From Polytrichum commune (taxonomy: Eukaryota; Streptophyta; Polytrichopsida; Polytrichales; Polytrichaceae): DNA of 64,000 bases. How positions within the stretch are numbered: position 1 is the first letter of the stretch; every line of letters begins with the position of its first letter. A program made the position numbers and the translations under genes. The DNA is taken from the NCBI GenBank assembly GCA_950295325.1, contig OX485807.1, positions 25,393,666 to 25,457,665 on the forward strand. Direction: 5' to 3'. Below are positions 11,493 to 22,936 of this stretch, one piece after another. The notes under the pieces were generated by a model. The model had not been told where the DNA came from and made no database searches. It was given only the letters and a program-made list of their open reading frames with translations.

Positions 11493-11891
11493 GCCCCGAT
11501 CACACCAACTTTCCATCAACTTCCGGATGTGAAATAGTTGGGGATGTGATGACGGCCGGATGCCAAGTTGTTCACACCAACATCCCGGTTTGGTCAACAT
11601 TTTGGCGGCCGGTGGCCACCGTCACGACCGGTCAAATGAGTTGGCATAGACTTTTAAGGTGTAGCAACTGGAATAGAGTGACCGGCAGAGGCTAATATTG
11701 GAGGGGTACCGTTTTCGGTGGTGGGACCCATACGTCCGACGGACATCCAAATGTGGATGTCATATTATAGATGGTGGCCATCTCTGGCGCCATCATACAT
11801 CATGGACGGCGATGGCCCACCATATGAAAATCATTATTAGAGACTTATTCATCTACTGAAAATGAACTTTAAGTTTGGTGTGATCGGGGGC
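11493..11891 (+). mobile_element. GCCCCGATCACACC-ended MITE A
   Basis: The left end reads GCCCCGATCACACCAACTTT and the right end is GTTTGGTGTGATCGGGGGC, an inverted match of about 20 bp. The first 60 bases match the start of the neighbouring element B. A trinucleotide CAT lies on both sides, but a TSD is uncertain because the two elements abut. Confidence 0.7.
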
Positions 11892-11896
11892 ATCAT

Positions 11897-12045
11897 GCCC
11901 CGATCACACCAAACTTTCCATCCGGTCCAACCATGAAATTGTTGGGGATCATGTTCAAAAATAGATGTTGGTCCACCACTTTTCACATTATTACAGCTAG
12001 AGATGCCTACGAATGGTGTTTGAACTAGCTGGTGTGATCAGCCCC
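11897..12045 (+). mobile_element. GCCCCGATCACACC-ended MITE B (149 bp)
   Basis: It begins GCCCCGATCACACCAAACTT five bases after element A ends and finishes GGTGTGATCAGCCCC. It is the same family and orientation as A but much shorter. The A/B junction forms a 20-bp-arm palindrome centred near 11894. Confidence 0.6.
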
Positions 12046-13261
12046 TCCGACATTAATCAAGTGTACCTAGTATTATTATGATGTAAGTTTAAAGTAGGGT
12101 GACTAAACGATGGACCAATGACGATAGTCTAGCATACAGGTTACAGTTAAAAGTTGGGTAATTGCGTATCTTAAAAACTCCAGCAACACTTTTGCCCAGA
12201 GGGATTATCTTGTCACCTGCTTGCCATGCATTGAAAAGAAGAAGAAATCGATTCCTTTGGAATCAAATACTCCGGTGGGGTCCAATTACGATAAAGTGTT
12301 ACAAATTTGTGTCACCCATCACCCTATTTTCATGGTCCTTGACACTCCGTTGAATAAGTATCATGCTTTCAATTCTGAACTTTCCATGGGTTTATAATCA
12401 AGATTATACACAATGATAGATACTGTCATCACATTTGACTAATGATTTATAAATTTCATCGGTTATATTTGTCTCAGACATGAGTCCTTAGCAAATTGAA
12501 GTACCCTTATTTATTTAGTCATTAGTGGTACACCTTATCATGGTTGAACGTTTTGGTGAGATAAATACACAGAAGTGCAAACTCAATTTCATGATTTTAG
12601 GACCAATTTAGCAATAAGTTCTACCAATTTCATGGAATCCTGAACCAAGTTCATTATACAAACAACCAATTTAACTTGAACTTTCAACCACATTATATTA
12701 CTTAGTTGATGAGTTATGTTCATGAGCCCCACAATAGATTCGAGAAGAAAGCCTCCAGATGCCAGAATCCCAATGCTTCAGACTGAATTTGACGTCAGGG
12801 CAACTCATTAGTTGAGTAATATTATATAATTTCACTACATGTTGTGAACAATCTCATAATTTGGTACTCGTATTCATAACTTCACATAATTAGTTTTTAT
12901 GAAATGTATAACTTTATTTCATAAATAACAACACATCCTGTATAAGATTCTCTTAATCACTCCCCCATGCTACACAACCAGACACCACACTCCAAATGTG
13001 TTTTGCACTTTGCTCACACGGCCAACACTCTTCCCACAATCAAATCCACAAGCACACTACACTCTCAAATCAATGAGAATGCATACTCCAGCCACATCGG
13101 GTTTGTGTTGCTTGCTTCAATGTACAATAATCAAAGACCAAAGGAAAACCAACATTGCTTGCTTTTGGCTTTGAGGTATTGTAATGAAAGACCAATTTAA
13201 ATTTGACGTCAAGGCTAGAGGCTTCCAAGTAAATACAGAACAAAAGAGGAACCAAAGAACT
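12046..13261. other. Unassigned DNA with a weak inverted repeat
   Basis: A partial inverted repeat is visible: 'ttacttagttgatgagtt' at about 12698 and 'aactcattagttgagtaa' at about 12800. It could be an eroded TIR element. No gene is recognisable. Confidence 0.35.
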
Positions 13262-13885
13262 CAGGGGGTGGACTCTTCATGCCACTTACAAACTAACGTG
13301 AATGTAAGAAGGGGTATTATTTGAGGCATTAGTGTGCATAGTATACATAAGGAGAGGCGTTGTTTTTCTTTAGGTGTATACAAAAAGGCTATTGAGAATT
13401 TTGAAGTTAAGGTAGACGTATAGAAGGGGCCCCCAAGGTTTAGGAGAAGAAATGACAATAAATGTGTTATTTTCATCCAAGTTTATGTTTTCATCAATTG
13501 TTGTTATATGATAATAGTCCTCAATAACTACCATGTCCATTCTTTTTAGGGTCTGCATTTAGGTTTTTATAAACTTGAGGCTCTTGGAGCGCTCATGAGC
13601 TCTCTTGAGATTGGCTCTCTGGATTGAGGCTAAGCCACCATGCTCTTGTTTTTGTTTGTTTGATGTAATCATTGAATTGCATGTTATGAATGAAACAAAT
13701 GTTCAATGACTTTCTCATTGGAATGCGATAGTTGAATTTGTATGTACAATAAGGTTTTTTTAAGTCATGATTTATATTTTGTATATGTAGTGGAGGCATT
13801 TATCACAATAAATTGAAAATATTAGTATAAGCACATGAGTCTATTTTCTAGCATGCCATTAGTACATATACATTTGGTTTTCTCT
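13262..13885 (+). repeat. Dispersed repeat, long form (partner at 17605-17830)
   Basis: The ends (gggggtggactcttc at the start; 'tatgtagtggaggcatttatcac' region and 'gagtctattttctagcat' at the end) recur at 17605-17830 in the same order and orientation. The second copy lacks roughly 380 bases of the middle. Class unknown; no terminal repeats seen. Confidence 0.6.
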
Positions 13886-14779
13886 AGAAATCTCATGTAT
13901 ATAGGGGGTTTTATTTTATATTAACCTACACATATCACTTAGGCTTCCAATGAAGAATTCACCCCGGGGTCAATGAACAACAAGAAGGCAAAGAATGCGA
14001 AATGGGGAGGTGAGAAGTTGAGAATATGAAAACCGCAAAGTGCGATAAGATTTATGAAATTGGTTTGGAAGATTCATGAAGTTGCTAGAGGCAAAGGTTC
14101 ACTATCATGAAATTGAGGTGTGCCACATGTCAAGCCGGCTTAGAAGAATCATGAACTAGTTTAGAAGGTTCATGAACTTAGTAGAACATTGTGGTAACAT
14201 TGGTTGGAAGGTTCATGAACTAGCTTGGAACCTTCATGAAATTGAGTTTGCACTTTTGTGAAGCCATCTTACCAAAGGAGTATCTTCACGTGGTAGAGTG
14301 TTGAACGGAAAGAAAAAGTAGAAATAAACAAACATTGGTGTTAATTGATGTGAATTGACTCCATTGGCTCTATCATGTTCAAGAGTTCCCTTGGTACAAG
14401 AGTTGGCTTTATTTCCTACCTTACGGTAGATGGGCTCAATTTAGGCGTTTAGACAAATTCAATTTTTTTGACTATGTGGGTTGGGATATTGGTCCTTGTT
14501 TATTATCCAATTTCTATTTGTTGATGACTAGGTATGTAAGATATTTGATAGCTATTTGATGTATTGATTTAATTTTAATTGATAATCTTGGGGGTACGTT
14601 TAGACTTTCTAGTACTTCTATACTTCTTGTGTGGGGTGTGGAAACATATAATTTAAATGGTTTATTGTTAATGTCATCTATTTTGGTGTCAATTATTATT
14701 GAGGGTTACACAATGCTACATTGTTATAATGTCACTTACTATTTGAAGTTATGCATTGACATGAAATGAATTTGACTTC
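13886..14779. other. Unassigned DNA with 'ggttcatgaact' direct repeats
   Basis: Several imperfect copies of 'aaggttcatgaacta' and 'cttcatgaaattgag' occur between 14060 and 14260. No ORF of interest. Confidence 0.4.
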
Positions 14780-15720
14780 AAAGTCCGGGAAGCCAAAAAA
14801 ACTAATGGGATTGAAAGTACATCATGATGGTTTCCCTACAGTGATAATTCTACATGATGTTAGTGGCAGGTCTATGGTTTGAGGTGTGGTAGGTAACAAT
14901 GATCTTGCATTATGGTGGCGTCCATGGTTTCTTCAAGTACAATACACATTCGTATTTGAAAAAATCTTTGAAGTGGAGGAAATCTTGTTTTTTCCATGAG
15001 AGACAGAATGACTTCCACTCTTCAACAAGAAAATCCTCCTTGATATCATCATGTGCTATTTTTGATGTGGTTGGGTTGTCATGAGTTTCCCAATGATGTC
15101 GTCCACATGGTTGTTTGATTTTGTGCCACATGTTAACTCCTTATTCGGCCAGGTGTCGGGAAAGTGCAGTTGTTTTATTGATTAACCAATAGGGGGGAAG
15201 CTAGGCAAGCCTTTGTTGAAAGCCCAAAGTGAGCTTGAGAGTGTATAATCCTATGGGAAGTTCTCCAAATTCAGTGAGCAAAATATGAAAAGTAGTCCAA
15301 GAATGCACATCAACGTGAGACATCATATGCATCTTCATCCCCTTCTCAAAAACCTTCCAATAAGAGTTTTTCAAGTCGCCTGCCCAAATTTCAGTGCCAT
15401 ATGTGAAAGTTGGGAGCACCAAAGCCTAGAATGGATGGGATTTGAGTTCCCAACATGTGACTCTGACTATTGCATCCTTCCTTAAACAACCCATCGAGGC
15501 TTTCATACCTGTAATTATTCGCATTTTACAAGATGACTCAAATCATGTGAATAAAAATCAACTCCAAGGTACTTGTAGTCATGGGTTATCTCAATCTGTA
15601 CCTTGTCTAGGTAAAATGCCTCTTGGATTAACTTCCTTTTTGTGGCATTGCTATAACAATTTACCTAGGATGTAAGTTTCAATTTAGTGAAGTTATTTGC
15701 TTTCTATAATGTCCAAACCG
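14780..15720 (-). pseudogene. LINE ORF2 C-terminal fragment
   Basis: On the minus strand, several frames carry legible LINE sequence in order. About 15670-15420 gives pieces such as YESLDGLFKEG; 15422-15201 gives LPTFTYGTEIW..DLKNS and FEKGMKMHMMSHV..HS, followed by LTEFGELPI.LYTLKLTLGFQ; 15131-14910 gives HWETHDNPTTSKI and DDIKEDFL.EEWKSF. TFTYGTEIW corresponds to the conserved post-RT 'YG.E.W' block of plant non-LTR elements. Frameshifts and stops mark it as a relic. Its 3' end fades around 14780 and no poly-A tail is evident. Family-level identity is from recall and was not searched. Confidence 0.75.
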
Positions 15721-17604
15721 GAGGGAGTTAATTAGAGCATATGAATGTACCTCTAATCATGTAACATAAAAACTTGACCCCTTATAGGTATGTGGCCAAT
15801 TCCTATCAAATGACTTGGACTAGATTATTTTGAGATCTCTACACCTAAAATAACAACCTTTGCAAGTTGCAAACTATTTCATGGCATTTGTTGAAAGATG
15901 GAGACTCTTGTATGCGACAATCCCCTCTCTCTGTTCAAACCACCTATTTGATCTTGAAATCTATGACAAAAATCACAACATTGTTTAATTTCAAATAGCG
16001 AGTGATACTAATTACCATGAACGGTGTGTAACCCTTTGCTTGAGTTGTAATTATTTACCAAGTAAAAGTCCTTCTGCATAAATGCACCCAAGGCACCTTT
16101 TTGTACAAGTTGTTTGTGCAGAATGAAGTCCATACTAGTAGTAAAAAAATTATAATGCATTGTGTAATTTCAAACATTAAGGGTCAATACAGGCCTACCT
16201 CTTCAATATGACACGTTTGGTAAATGAGAAAATCATCGTATTATCAAGGTGCCACAAATTCAATAATATGACAAATTGGTCCCCTTTGTCATGATAATGA
16301 GATACTTCATGAAAACACATATTAGATATTTGGCCATACATAGAAAACGAATATTCTCTCAAATGTCTTTACAAACATGCAAATTTCTCTTATGAAATCT
16401 ATGTGGACTTGAAGAAGGAATCAATATTCTATTGATGTTGCCACTTCACAATAAAATCACCCAAGTATAGCTTGTACATCACATTATTGTCATACCATTG
16501 TCAAACCAACTCAAAATTGAGAAAAGCTACCACCACATGATGCGTCATTTCAATAGCTTTCCAAAAATTTGCTGAATAAAATGATCTTATCAAAACTGAC
16601 CTCACAATGTGAAAAAATATGTTGTTGTCTTGATTCAATCTCTAAAACTCAACCAACCTTCAAACGGTCCCTAACTCTACCAATACAACTCAAAATCGAA
16701 CAAAACTACTATCAAAAGAAACGCAATTTCAATAGCTTTCCAAAAATACGCAAATGAAAGCAATCCAACAAATATTGAGTTCAAAATGCTCATAAACATA
16801 TTGTGCCCCTTGGTTTAGGGTTTATGTGAAAAAAATTGCGAAAGAGACATAAGATAATTAATCTCTTGATTAGGGATTGAGATAGAGAACCTAGTTCCCT
16901 TAATTCTCATGTTTTAACATCATTTCACATAAAGAAAAGAAATCATTTATCCAAATTTCATATGTGAAAGGTACACAAATGTCATATCAACTATGTTCTT
17001 ATACATGTGTGAGACCTGCCATATATGTATTTGTTACCTCTATAACATGACATTTTAGGAGTCCAAGAATGTCATATTAATAATGTCAAAATTGTATTAC
17101 AAAATTACATTCTAACTAGAAAGTCCGCTTTACAAAATTTGTGTCATTATATGGAGGTTGTTGTATTAAAGAGGCAGAACTGTACCCAAATGCAGGGTAG
17201 CCCAACGTGCATGGTTGTATACAGTTAACCCTGTCTAACATGTGCCCCGCTACATCTTCTTTTGTAGCCTTAATATTCTATGTATTTTACTTGCAAGGGA
17301 CTTGCCGCAACAACTCTTTCAAAATCCTAAACCTTAAAGTAATTATTTCGTGTGCTTAATCAATCATACATGTGTCCCGTGTGCATTCTCACACTACTTA
17401 ATTAATCATGAACCTCCACGATGGATATCTTTAATATACAACGGAGAAGGCGGCAACGGTAGCGGTGGTGGTGGTGGTGGTGGTGGTGGAAATCACGACA
17501 CTTGGCAAAAAAAACCTTAAAGATGAAGAAAATGTGAAAAGAAAACATAAAAGGGAAATGAAAGACACTTGATAGTAATGTTTAAAGACAAAGTGCCATC
17601 GTCT
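15721..17604. other. Unassigned AT-rich DNA with local repeats
   Basis: Apart from the repeat pair at 16507-16757 and a (GGT)n run at 17463-17489, no gene, RNA or element end is identifiable. The ORF at 16569-16757 lies wholly inside the repeat pair. Confidence 0.4.
16507..16757 (+). repeat. Two tandem units of about 181 bp
   Basis: 'caactcaaaattgagaaaa' with 'atttcaatagctttccaaaa' (16507-16570) recurs 181 bases later as 'caactcaaaatcgaacaaaa' and the identical 'atttcaatagctttccaaaa'. A satellite-like or tandem-duplicated segment. Confidence 0.65.
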
Positions 17605-17830
17605 CCGGGGGGTGGACTCTTCGTACCACGCACGAACTAAGGTGATTGTAATAAGACATTCAACGACTTTCCCTTTGTAAAGTGAAAGTGGATTTTATAT
17701 GTAATAAAGATTACTCGATACATGTTGTAAAGTTTGTATATGTAGTGATTGCATTTATCACATTAAAGTGCAAATCTCAATATGAATACATGAGTCCATT
17801 TTTTTTAGCATTGTTAGTACGTATGCATGC
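17605..17830 (+). repeat. Dispersed repeat, short form (partner at 13262-13885)
   Basis: It begins 'ggggggtggactcttc' and ends in 'gagtccattttttttagcat', matching both ends of the longer copy at 13.3 kb while lacking its centre. Confidence 0.6.
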
Positions 17831-18479
17831 GTCATGGGAGGGGGGCAACGCTTGGAATAGGAGTGGTGGCCATGCCTCTAGCAGGGCAACCTGGGGTGGG
17901 GACTACAACCGGTAAAACACCCGTGGGGTGGGTTGGGGTTAGGTGGCTAGATGGGAGTTGGGAGTTGGGTTAATGGTATAGGCTAGGGGAGCTAGACTAG
18001 GGTGGTGCATTCATATATGTGTTTTTATATATTTGTCAAGTTATTTTGTTATAAGTTATAGGTAGTTTTGTATACTCATATTACACATTTGACATAATGT
18101 TTTGCTATATTCTTACTTTGCTTGCTTTATTTTTTAGTCCAAGTATGAAAATTTCATTCCACATTCTCAAATCTACATATAAGCATATTGAAAACATTTT
18201 GTATTATAATATGTGTTTTGTTTCGAAAAAATTATAGATTGTGTTTCCTACTATCCTTGCAGGTTTTTTCCAACACCATCTCAAGTATCTCCACACGCAT
18301 GGGTACAAGCATAAATTACCTCTATGACCCCATCTATAGAATTCTCCACTGAATGTGTAATCCGTTATTTCACTACTTCTCTATAGAACCTATAATCCAA
18401 GTTGTATTGAATTTCTTTTGGTTAAGCATTTTCATGTCCCATTATAGACATTACTAATATTATGGTCACATACCTCTCA
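17831..18479. other. Unassigned DNA, G-rich then AT-rich
   Basis: A GGTGGG/GGGTTGGG-rich patch (17830-18010) is followed by AT-rich sequence. Nothing coding is visible. Confidence 0.4.
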
Positions 18480-18777
18480 TTGAGCATATTGTGCTAGTAA
18501 GGTATTTGGTGGCCAATGAGGTGGTATGGAGTATCTATTATGTGTTGTGTTTCAACTCCTATTTTGGTGAGTTTCTCCGCTTCCTCGTTATTGAGGGTGT
18601 TTGTGTGTGCTCTTATTTTACAAATGGTGATATTGTCATGGGAGTTTTTATCTATTGTGTGTAAGATATGGGTTATAAGGAATTCGTCGGGGTAATGCAC
18701 ATTGTGGTACTCAACATTCTCGCCTCCCTTGCCCAAAAAACCACTCCCATATGCAAACAAATAGCTCTCTAACACCG
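18480..18777 (-). pseudogene. LINE RNase H-domain fragment, inverted relative to the LINE 3' end
   Basis: The minus-strand frame contains ITICKIRAHTNTLNNEEAEKL followed by TPYHLIGHQIPYW. The KVRAHT..GNE.AD.LA pattern is the end of the RNase HI domain of non-LTR retrotransposons, and the next block is the usual following segment of this LINE family. The frame starts beside the LTR insertion and runs away from it. The continuation of the same LINE lies beyond the LTR on the opposite strand (20025-20860). Confidence 0.7.
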
Positions 18778-18782
18778 ACATT

Positions 18783-20019
18783 TGTGAGCCCAATTATGTG
18801 CCCACATGTTGGATTAACCATAAAAAGAATTAAAACGTAAAAATTTACATCCACTTAGAAGTATTAGGAATGAGGAATGATTAGGAAGTGACAAGGGTAG
18901 GATAAGTTGAGTTAAAGTCAAGCATGGATCAATTTGGAAATAGGCCGAGAGAAATTACCTTGGGGGTTAGTATCTAGGGGGCAAGCTAACTCTAGGGGCC
19001 AAGGAATTAAGAATCAAGTGGCCTTCGGTTGGATGAGGTGGGAATCGATCAAGAAAAGAGATTGGTTAGCAGGGAAGGGGGCGCTGGAGGGGTCCAGGAG
19101 AGTTCTCCCGAGAGGCTCTTAGTTGAGGTGTGCAAGAAGAGAGAGAAGGGGGCCGGGATAGAGAAATAGTGAGGGCAGTCTTGGAGTGAGTGAATACACC
19201 CCCGCTTGCGAACTGACTGGGTGCATTTCATATTCATGCTCGGGGAAATGAAAAGCTAAAGGCTTTCCTAGACTGGGAATTTACGGGGAGCTCAGCTGCG
19301 AGGGATACCAACAGAATCAAAGGAGGGTCACGGACAAGTGATCGGAGGGGAGCCGAAATTCTGTGGGCGGGGTGGTTGAGCTCCTCGAGTTGCCGGTTTC
19401 CCTTGAGATTGCAGAGCAGGCGGTGCATTCAAGTGAAGGGCGGAAGGAGAAGCTCGAAGTTTGGCCGCGAAGGGGGAAGATCAGGCTGTGGCCATAAGAG
19501 AAGAATTCTCTCGCCGCTGCTGGCATCGAGGCCGAAGGTTAACCGCAAAAAGGACTGGGAAGCCGAGTCTACAAGGGTGGATTGTCGGCAGTCTCAGAGG
19601 AGCCTGATGTGAATCAGGAGGGAGCGAAGGGGGCTGGCCACATTACCCAAGAGGAGTGTTTACGATGCCGAAACATGGGAGTGGGTAATACCTCCGCTTA
19701 GGCAAGACGAGGCCAGGGGGCATCCCCTGGTGCGATTGGCTAGCCAATACTGGTGAAGAGGATGGAGCTGGGCTGCAAGGGTGAGGGAGGTAGGTACAGT
19801 TAGTTAGGTGGGTAGTTTAGTGAGTATCAACTTGAGCAAAGGCATTTGTTAATGCCATTGTATGGTTCTCTTTTCATGATAAAACGTGTTGGCATATTAA
19901 TTCCATTCAAGGGTGTATTGCAAGAATTGGTTGGTGGAGGGGGATTGATTTAGGACATGTGAGCCTGGGGCCTTCACCCGGACACTCACGCACATAAGGG
20001 TGGAGGTTTAGGGCTCACA
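18783..20019 (-). mobile_element. Solo-LTR-like element, TSD ACATT
   Basis: On the minus strand it starts TGTGAGCCCTAAACCTCCAC and ends TGGGCTCACA, the TG...CA form of an LTR. An exact 5-bp duplication ACATT flanks it (18778-18782 and 20020-20024). Its termini and the block CCACCCTTATG..TCCGGGTGA match the element at 26237-27797. At 1237 bp, with no gag/pol and no second LTR, it is best read as a solo LTR or a short non-autonomous derivative. It interrupts a LINE. Confidence 0.88.
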
Positions 20020-20024
20020 ACATT

Positions 20025-20860
20025 CACTCTTTTTAAAGATGTCCCTTGGATAACAAACGCACGAATAACACAAGTCCTCAAAATTTGATACAATGTCTAG
20101 AGAACTACCATAGACAACAAATCCTCAAGCAAGATATACCTCCATCATGTAACCTATGCATATCCCAACAAATCAACACATGTCTCCATCTACTATTGTA
20201 TTGTACAAATAATCACATAAATAATCTAAGGACCAATGGGTACAACAAAGCAACAAATACATTAGCAAACATACTATTATCCCACCCCACAACAAGATGT
20301 TTCACACTAATAGACGCCGGAAAACACAATGAACGTACCCTAGATAACACCATCCATCTTGGCTACTTCCATGCACATGCCACCTACCATATTGCACGTG
20401 CCTTGCCACCTAGGACCATACATACTATGCACTTTAGGAGGCCCCCAATGGCCAAGCCACCTGTACCCAAACCTCAAAGTGAAAATATACATTTTTAGCT
20501 ATTGTAATGCCATATTCCCTACTGAAGCTACCGCTAGGATACTCATGAAATATGCCGCCCTACAACCATTACAAACCCAACTTGGATGGCCATTACTCCC
20601 ACCCATCATCATCACCAAGGGAATAAGAGGATCTATACATACTACAACCACCAAACAACTACAAGACATCCAAATCCACTAATACCCATAAACTTATGGA
20701 AGCATTCACACAAATACCCACTTACCCCATATTACATTTGGGCAAACCAACCCATACACTCGTTCCTTGTTGGATGCCTAAACCCTTGCCTCCAAGGAAC
20801 GAGTGTACGGGTTGTTTCACCCCAAACCCCCATATTATCCTAAACTTAAAAAGAAAGAAG
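20025..20860 (+). pseudogene. LINE ORF2 C-terminus (post-RNase H region)
   Basis: Plus-strand frames read KDVPWITNARITQVLK (20036), then after a frameshift PPSCNLCI..TCLHLLLYCTNN, a zinc-finger-like C-x2-C...H-x-x-x-x-C pattern, NKATNTLANILLSHPTTRCF and LIDAGKHNERT, then YCNAIFPTEATAR and GWPLLPPIIITKGIRGS with IHTTTTKQL. These match the tail of the LINE family whose RNase H piece lies inverted at 18480-18777. Several stops and at least two frame changes make it a relic. An A-rich stretch near 20850 may be the remains of the poly-A tail. Confidence 0.72.
20744..20818. repeat. Long hairpin in the LINE 3' region
   Basis: ACACTCGTTCCTTG (20756-20769) pairs perfectly with CAAGGAACGAGTGT (20793-20806). 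Outside it AACCC/GGGTT pairing extends the stem to about 24 bp with one mismatch, leaving a 23-base loop. Confidence 0.8.
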
Positions 20861-21585
20861 CCCTGATATCACTTGACAAAACTGGACACCTACTAACACG
20901 CTAACCAACAATCCTCGTATGAGAATAGGAACCAAGCCACCCCACCTTATGTCCCTACATATGCAAGTTAAAAATGATGAACGGACATCACATGTCAATG
21001 TAAAAACATTGATATTTCCTTCATTTATTTACTAAGGTAATGAAACTCCATATATAGTTTCTCCAAAATAGACACTAAAGAATAAACAAAGAGATGGTGA
21101 GCTTGGAGTGTCTGCAGGAATATGCGAAATCCTCCCGTGACTATGCTGGACCAACTGTAATACCTACCACTCTTATTTAAGGCTTGCGCACCAAATTCAT
21201 ACCTACACAATTCCCTTTTGGATAGCCCTGCCTGAAATGATGGAGGATGGAGCATTGCCATGCAGACTGATGACATGGCAGGGACACTGTTATTAGTGTG
21301 TCTGCACACAACTCCTGAACACAAATCTGGCATTTAAAAGAAGGCTATGGATTTGTGGTGTCACGATAACTCGTCCCTTGTGTGGGTGAAAAACGTAGTG
21401 AATTATATTGCAGCCTGTAAATGATTATTTATAGACGATTTGACTCCATAATTAATTTCAAAGACCCCAAATTAGTGCACTAGATGCTACCTGCAATAAA
21501 CCGGCCCTCGATCAATCTCCTGCCACCTTTAGGCACGAGTCTCTTTGAATACTGAAGTGAGCAATCGAAAGATGTGCTATACTTA
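20861..21585. other. Unassigned intergenic DNA
   Basis: No element ends or coding motifs. The minus-strand frame at 21025-21333 is open for about 100 codons but has no recognisable domain and unremarkable composition. Confidence 0.4.
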
Positions 21586-22155
21586 GGGCCCCTTCACACA
21601 TGAGCCAAGAGCGGTGACCTTGTAATGGCGAGGACCCTTGACTCTCATCCAAAGGCCGTACCATGGGTGTTGGGAAAGCCATTTTATGTAGTCTTTGGCC
21701 CTCAAGCATAGTGTGAAGTGAGAATGAACCATGTTGCGGGACCATTGCATATTTTGTTGGCGGAAAAAGAGGGGAGGATTTGGTTTAATATAATATGTCT
21801 TCAAGCTCGTCAATTTAAGATAACTACTTGGTGGTGTTTGTTTGTCTTGGAATCTGCCATGCAGTCTGTCCTGAAATCTATCATGTTGAAAAAAATATTA
21901 GAAAAATAATGGTCTCCCGGAATTTGCGTCAAGCCCACCTCTTGGAGGTGGGTCGGTCTGACGCAAATTCCGGTAGACCATGCACCCTTATCCACAACTA
22001 GCCATGTAGGACTCCATGTAGACTTTTCATCCACGAACCTTTAGGCCTTCACCTCCTAGTGTGAAGTGAACTTGGACGGTCTCCGCCTTTTCGACCAATG
22101 AGAGCTCTTACATTGCCATGGTCAAGGGCCTTCAGCCTTGTGTGTGAAGTGGCCC
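21586..22155. mobile_element. Harbinger/Tourist-like MITE, TSD TTA (570 bp)
   Basis: The left end GGGCCCCTTCACACATGAGC and the right end (reverse complement GGGCCACTTCACACACAAGG) are inverted repeats, continuing with a shared 'gaccttg..atgg' block. TTA lies on both sides (21583-21585, 22156-22158), the TWA target of PIF/Harbinger elements. An internal piece with its own inverted CACTTCACACTA/TAGTGTGAAGTG ends (about 21705-22060) suggests nesting. No transposase. Confidence 0.7.
21909..21981. repeat. Near-perfect 73-nt hairpin
   Basis: ATGGTCT.CCGGAATTTGCGTCA pairs with TGACGCAAATTCCGG.AGACCAT, and a second palindrome CCCACCTCTTGGAGGTGGG sits inside. A diverged relative is at about 22585-22700 in inverted orientation. 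Confidence 0.8.
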
Positions 22156-22433
22156 TTAAACCTAGAATCGTGTTTTGCTTTTGATGCTTCTGACTGAGAA
22201 TCGCCAATTGAGTGATCACTGTCACTTTCTTTTGCAGAGATGTTTTTGTGGGCTCGTGAGAAAATGAAAAAAATTGGTCGCAAACCCAAGAACGAATGCT
22301 TATGATGCTGTTGTGACCTTGTTTCTGCTCAACATTTTGTGTTGAAACGATGTACAAGAGTGAGGGAGTTACCTCAAAGGTGCCATTGATGAATCGGACA
22401 CTCTAGATATGCGAGTATACTATCATGACCCTA

Positions 22434-22933
22434 GTGGCCACTTCACACTCGGGACTGAGAGCCCGTGACCATTACTCTCCAAGCACTCTCATTGGCGGAA
22501 AGGACGGAGCCGGTCCAAGTTCGCTTCACACTACGCTTGAGGGACCAACGGAGTATTTGAATGCAAGATGGATGTAAAGTCTACATGGATTCCTACATGG
22601 CATCGAATGGATCACGTTTCATGGTCACTCGGACTATTTTCAAAAACCACCTCTTGGAGGTAGGCCTAACACAAAACCGGGAGACCACAACACTCCGAAC
22701 GCTCACAACAGTTGGTTTATTCTACTTTATCATGTGCGAGGACCCACGTGAATAGAAATTCATTGAAATAGCGTTTGGTTGAGGGCCCGGTCACATATGA
22801 CTTCACACTTCACTCGAGGGTCCGTGACCACACTATGTGATTGTGGAGGTGTGTTGGGACGGCCTTTGGACACTTTCTTTTGGGCTCTCACAATTTCATG
22901 GTCACGGCCCTTGGCTCGTGTGTGAAGTGGCCC
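22434..22933. mobile_element. CTTCACAC-ended MITE, second member
   Basis: The left end GGCCACTTCACACTCGGGAC and the right end (reverse complement GGGCCACTTCACACACGAGC) are inverted; both continue into an AGCCCGTGACCAT block. The flanks TAG and TAA are near matches to a TWA target but not an exact TSD. An internal TTCACAC pair near 22525 and 22800 points to nested or rearranged sequence. Confidence 0.6.
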
Positions 22934-22936
22934 TAA

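Noticed and set aside
19376-19612. Coding-looking 78-codon ORF
   Set aside because: It lies inside the solo-LTR-like element and has no domain; GC-rich LTR sequence explains it.
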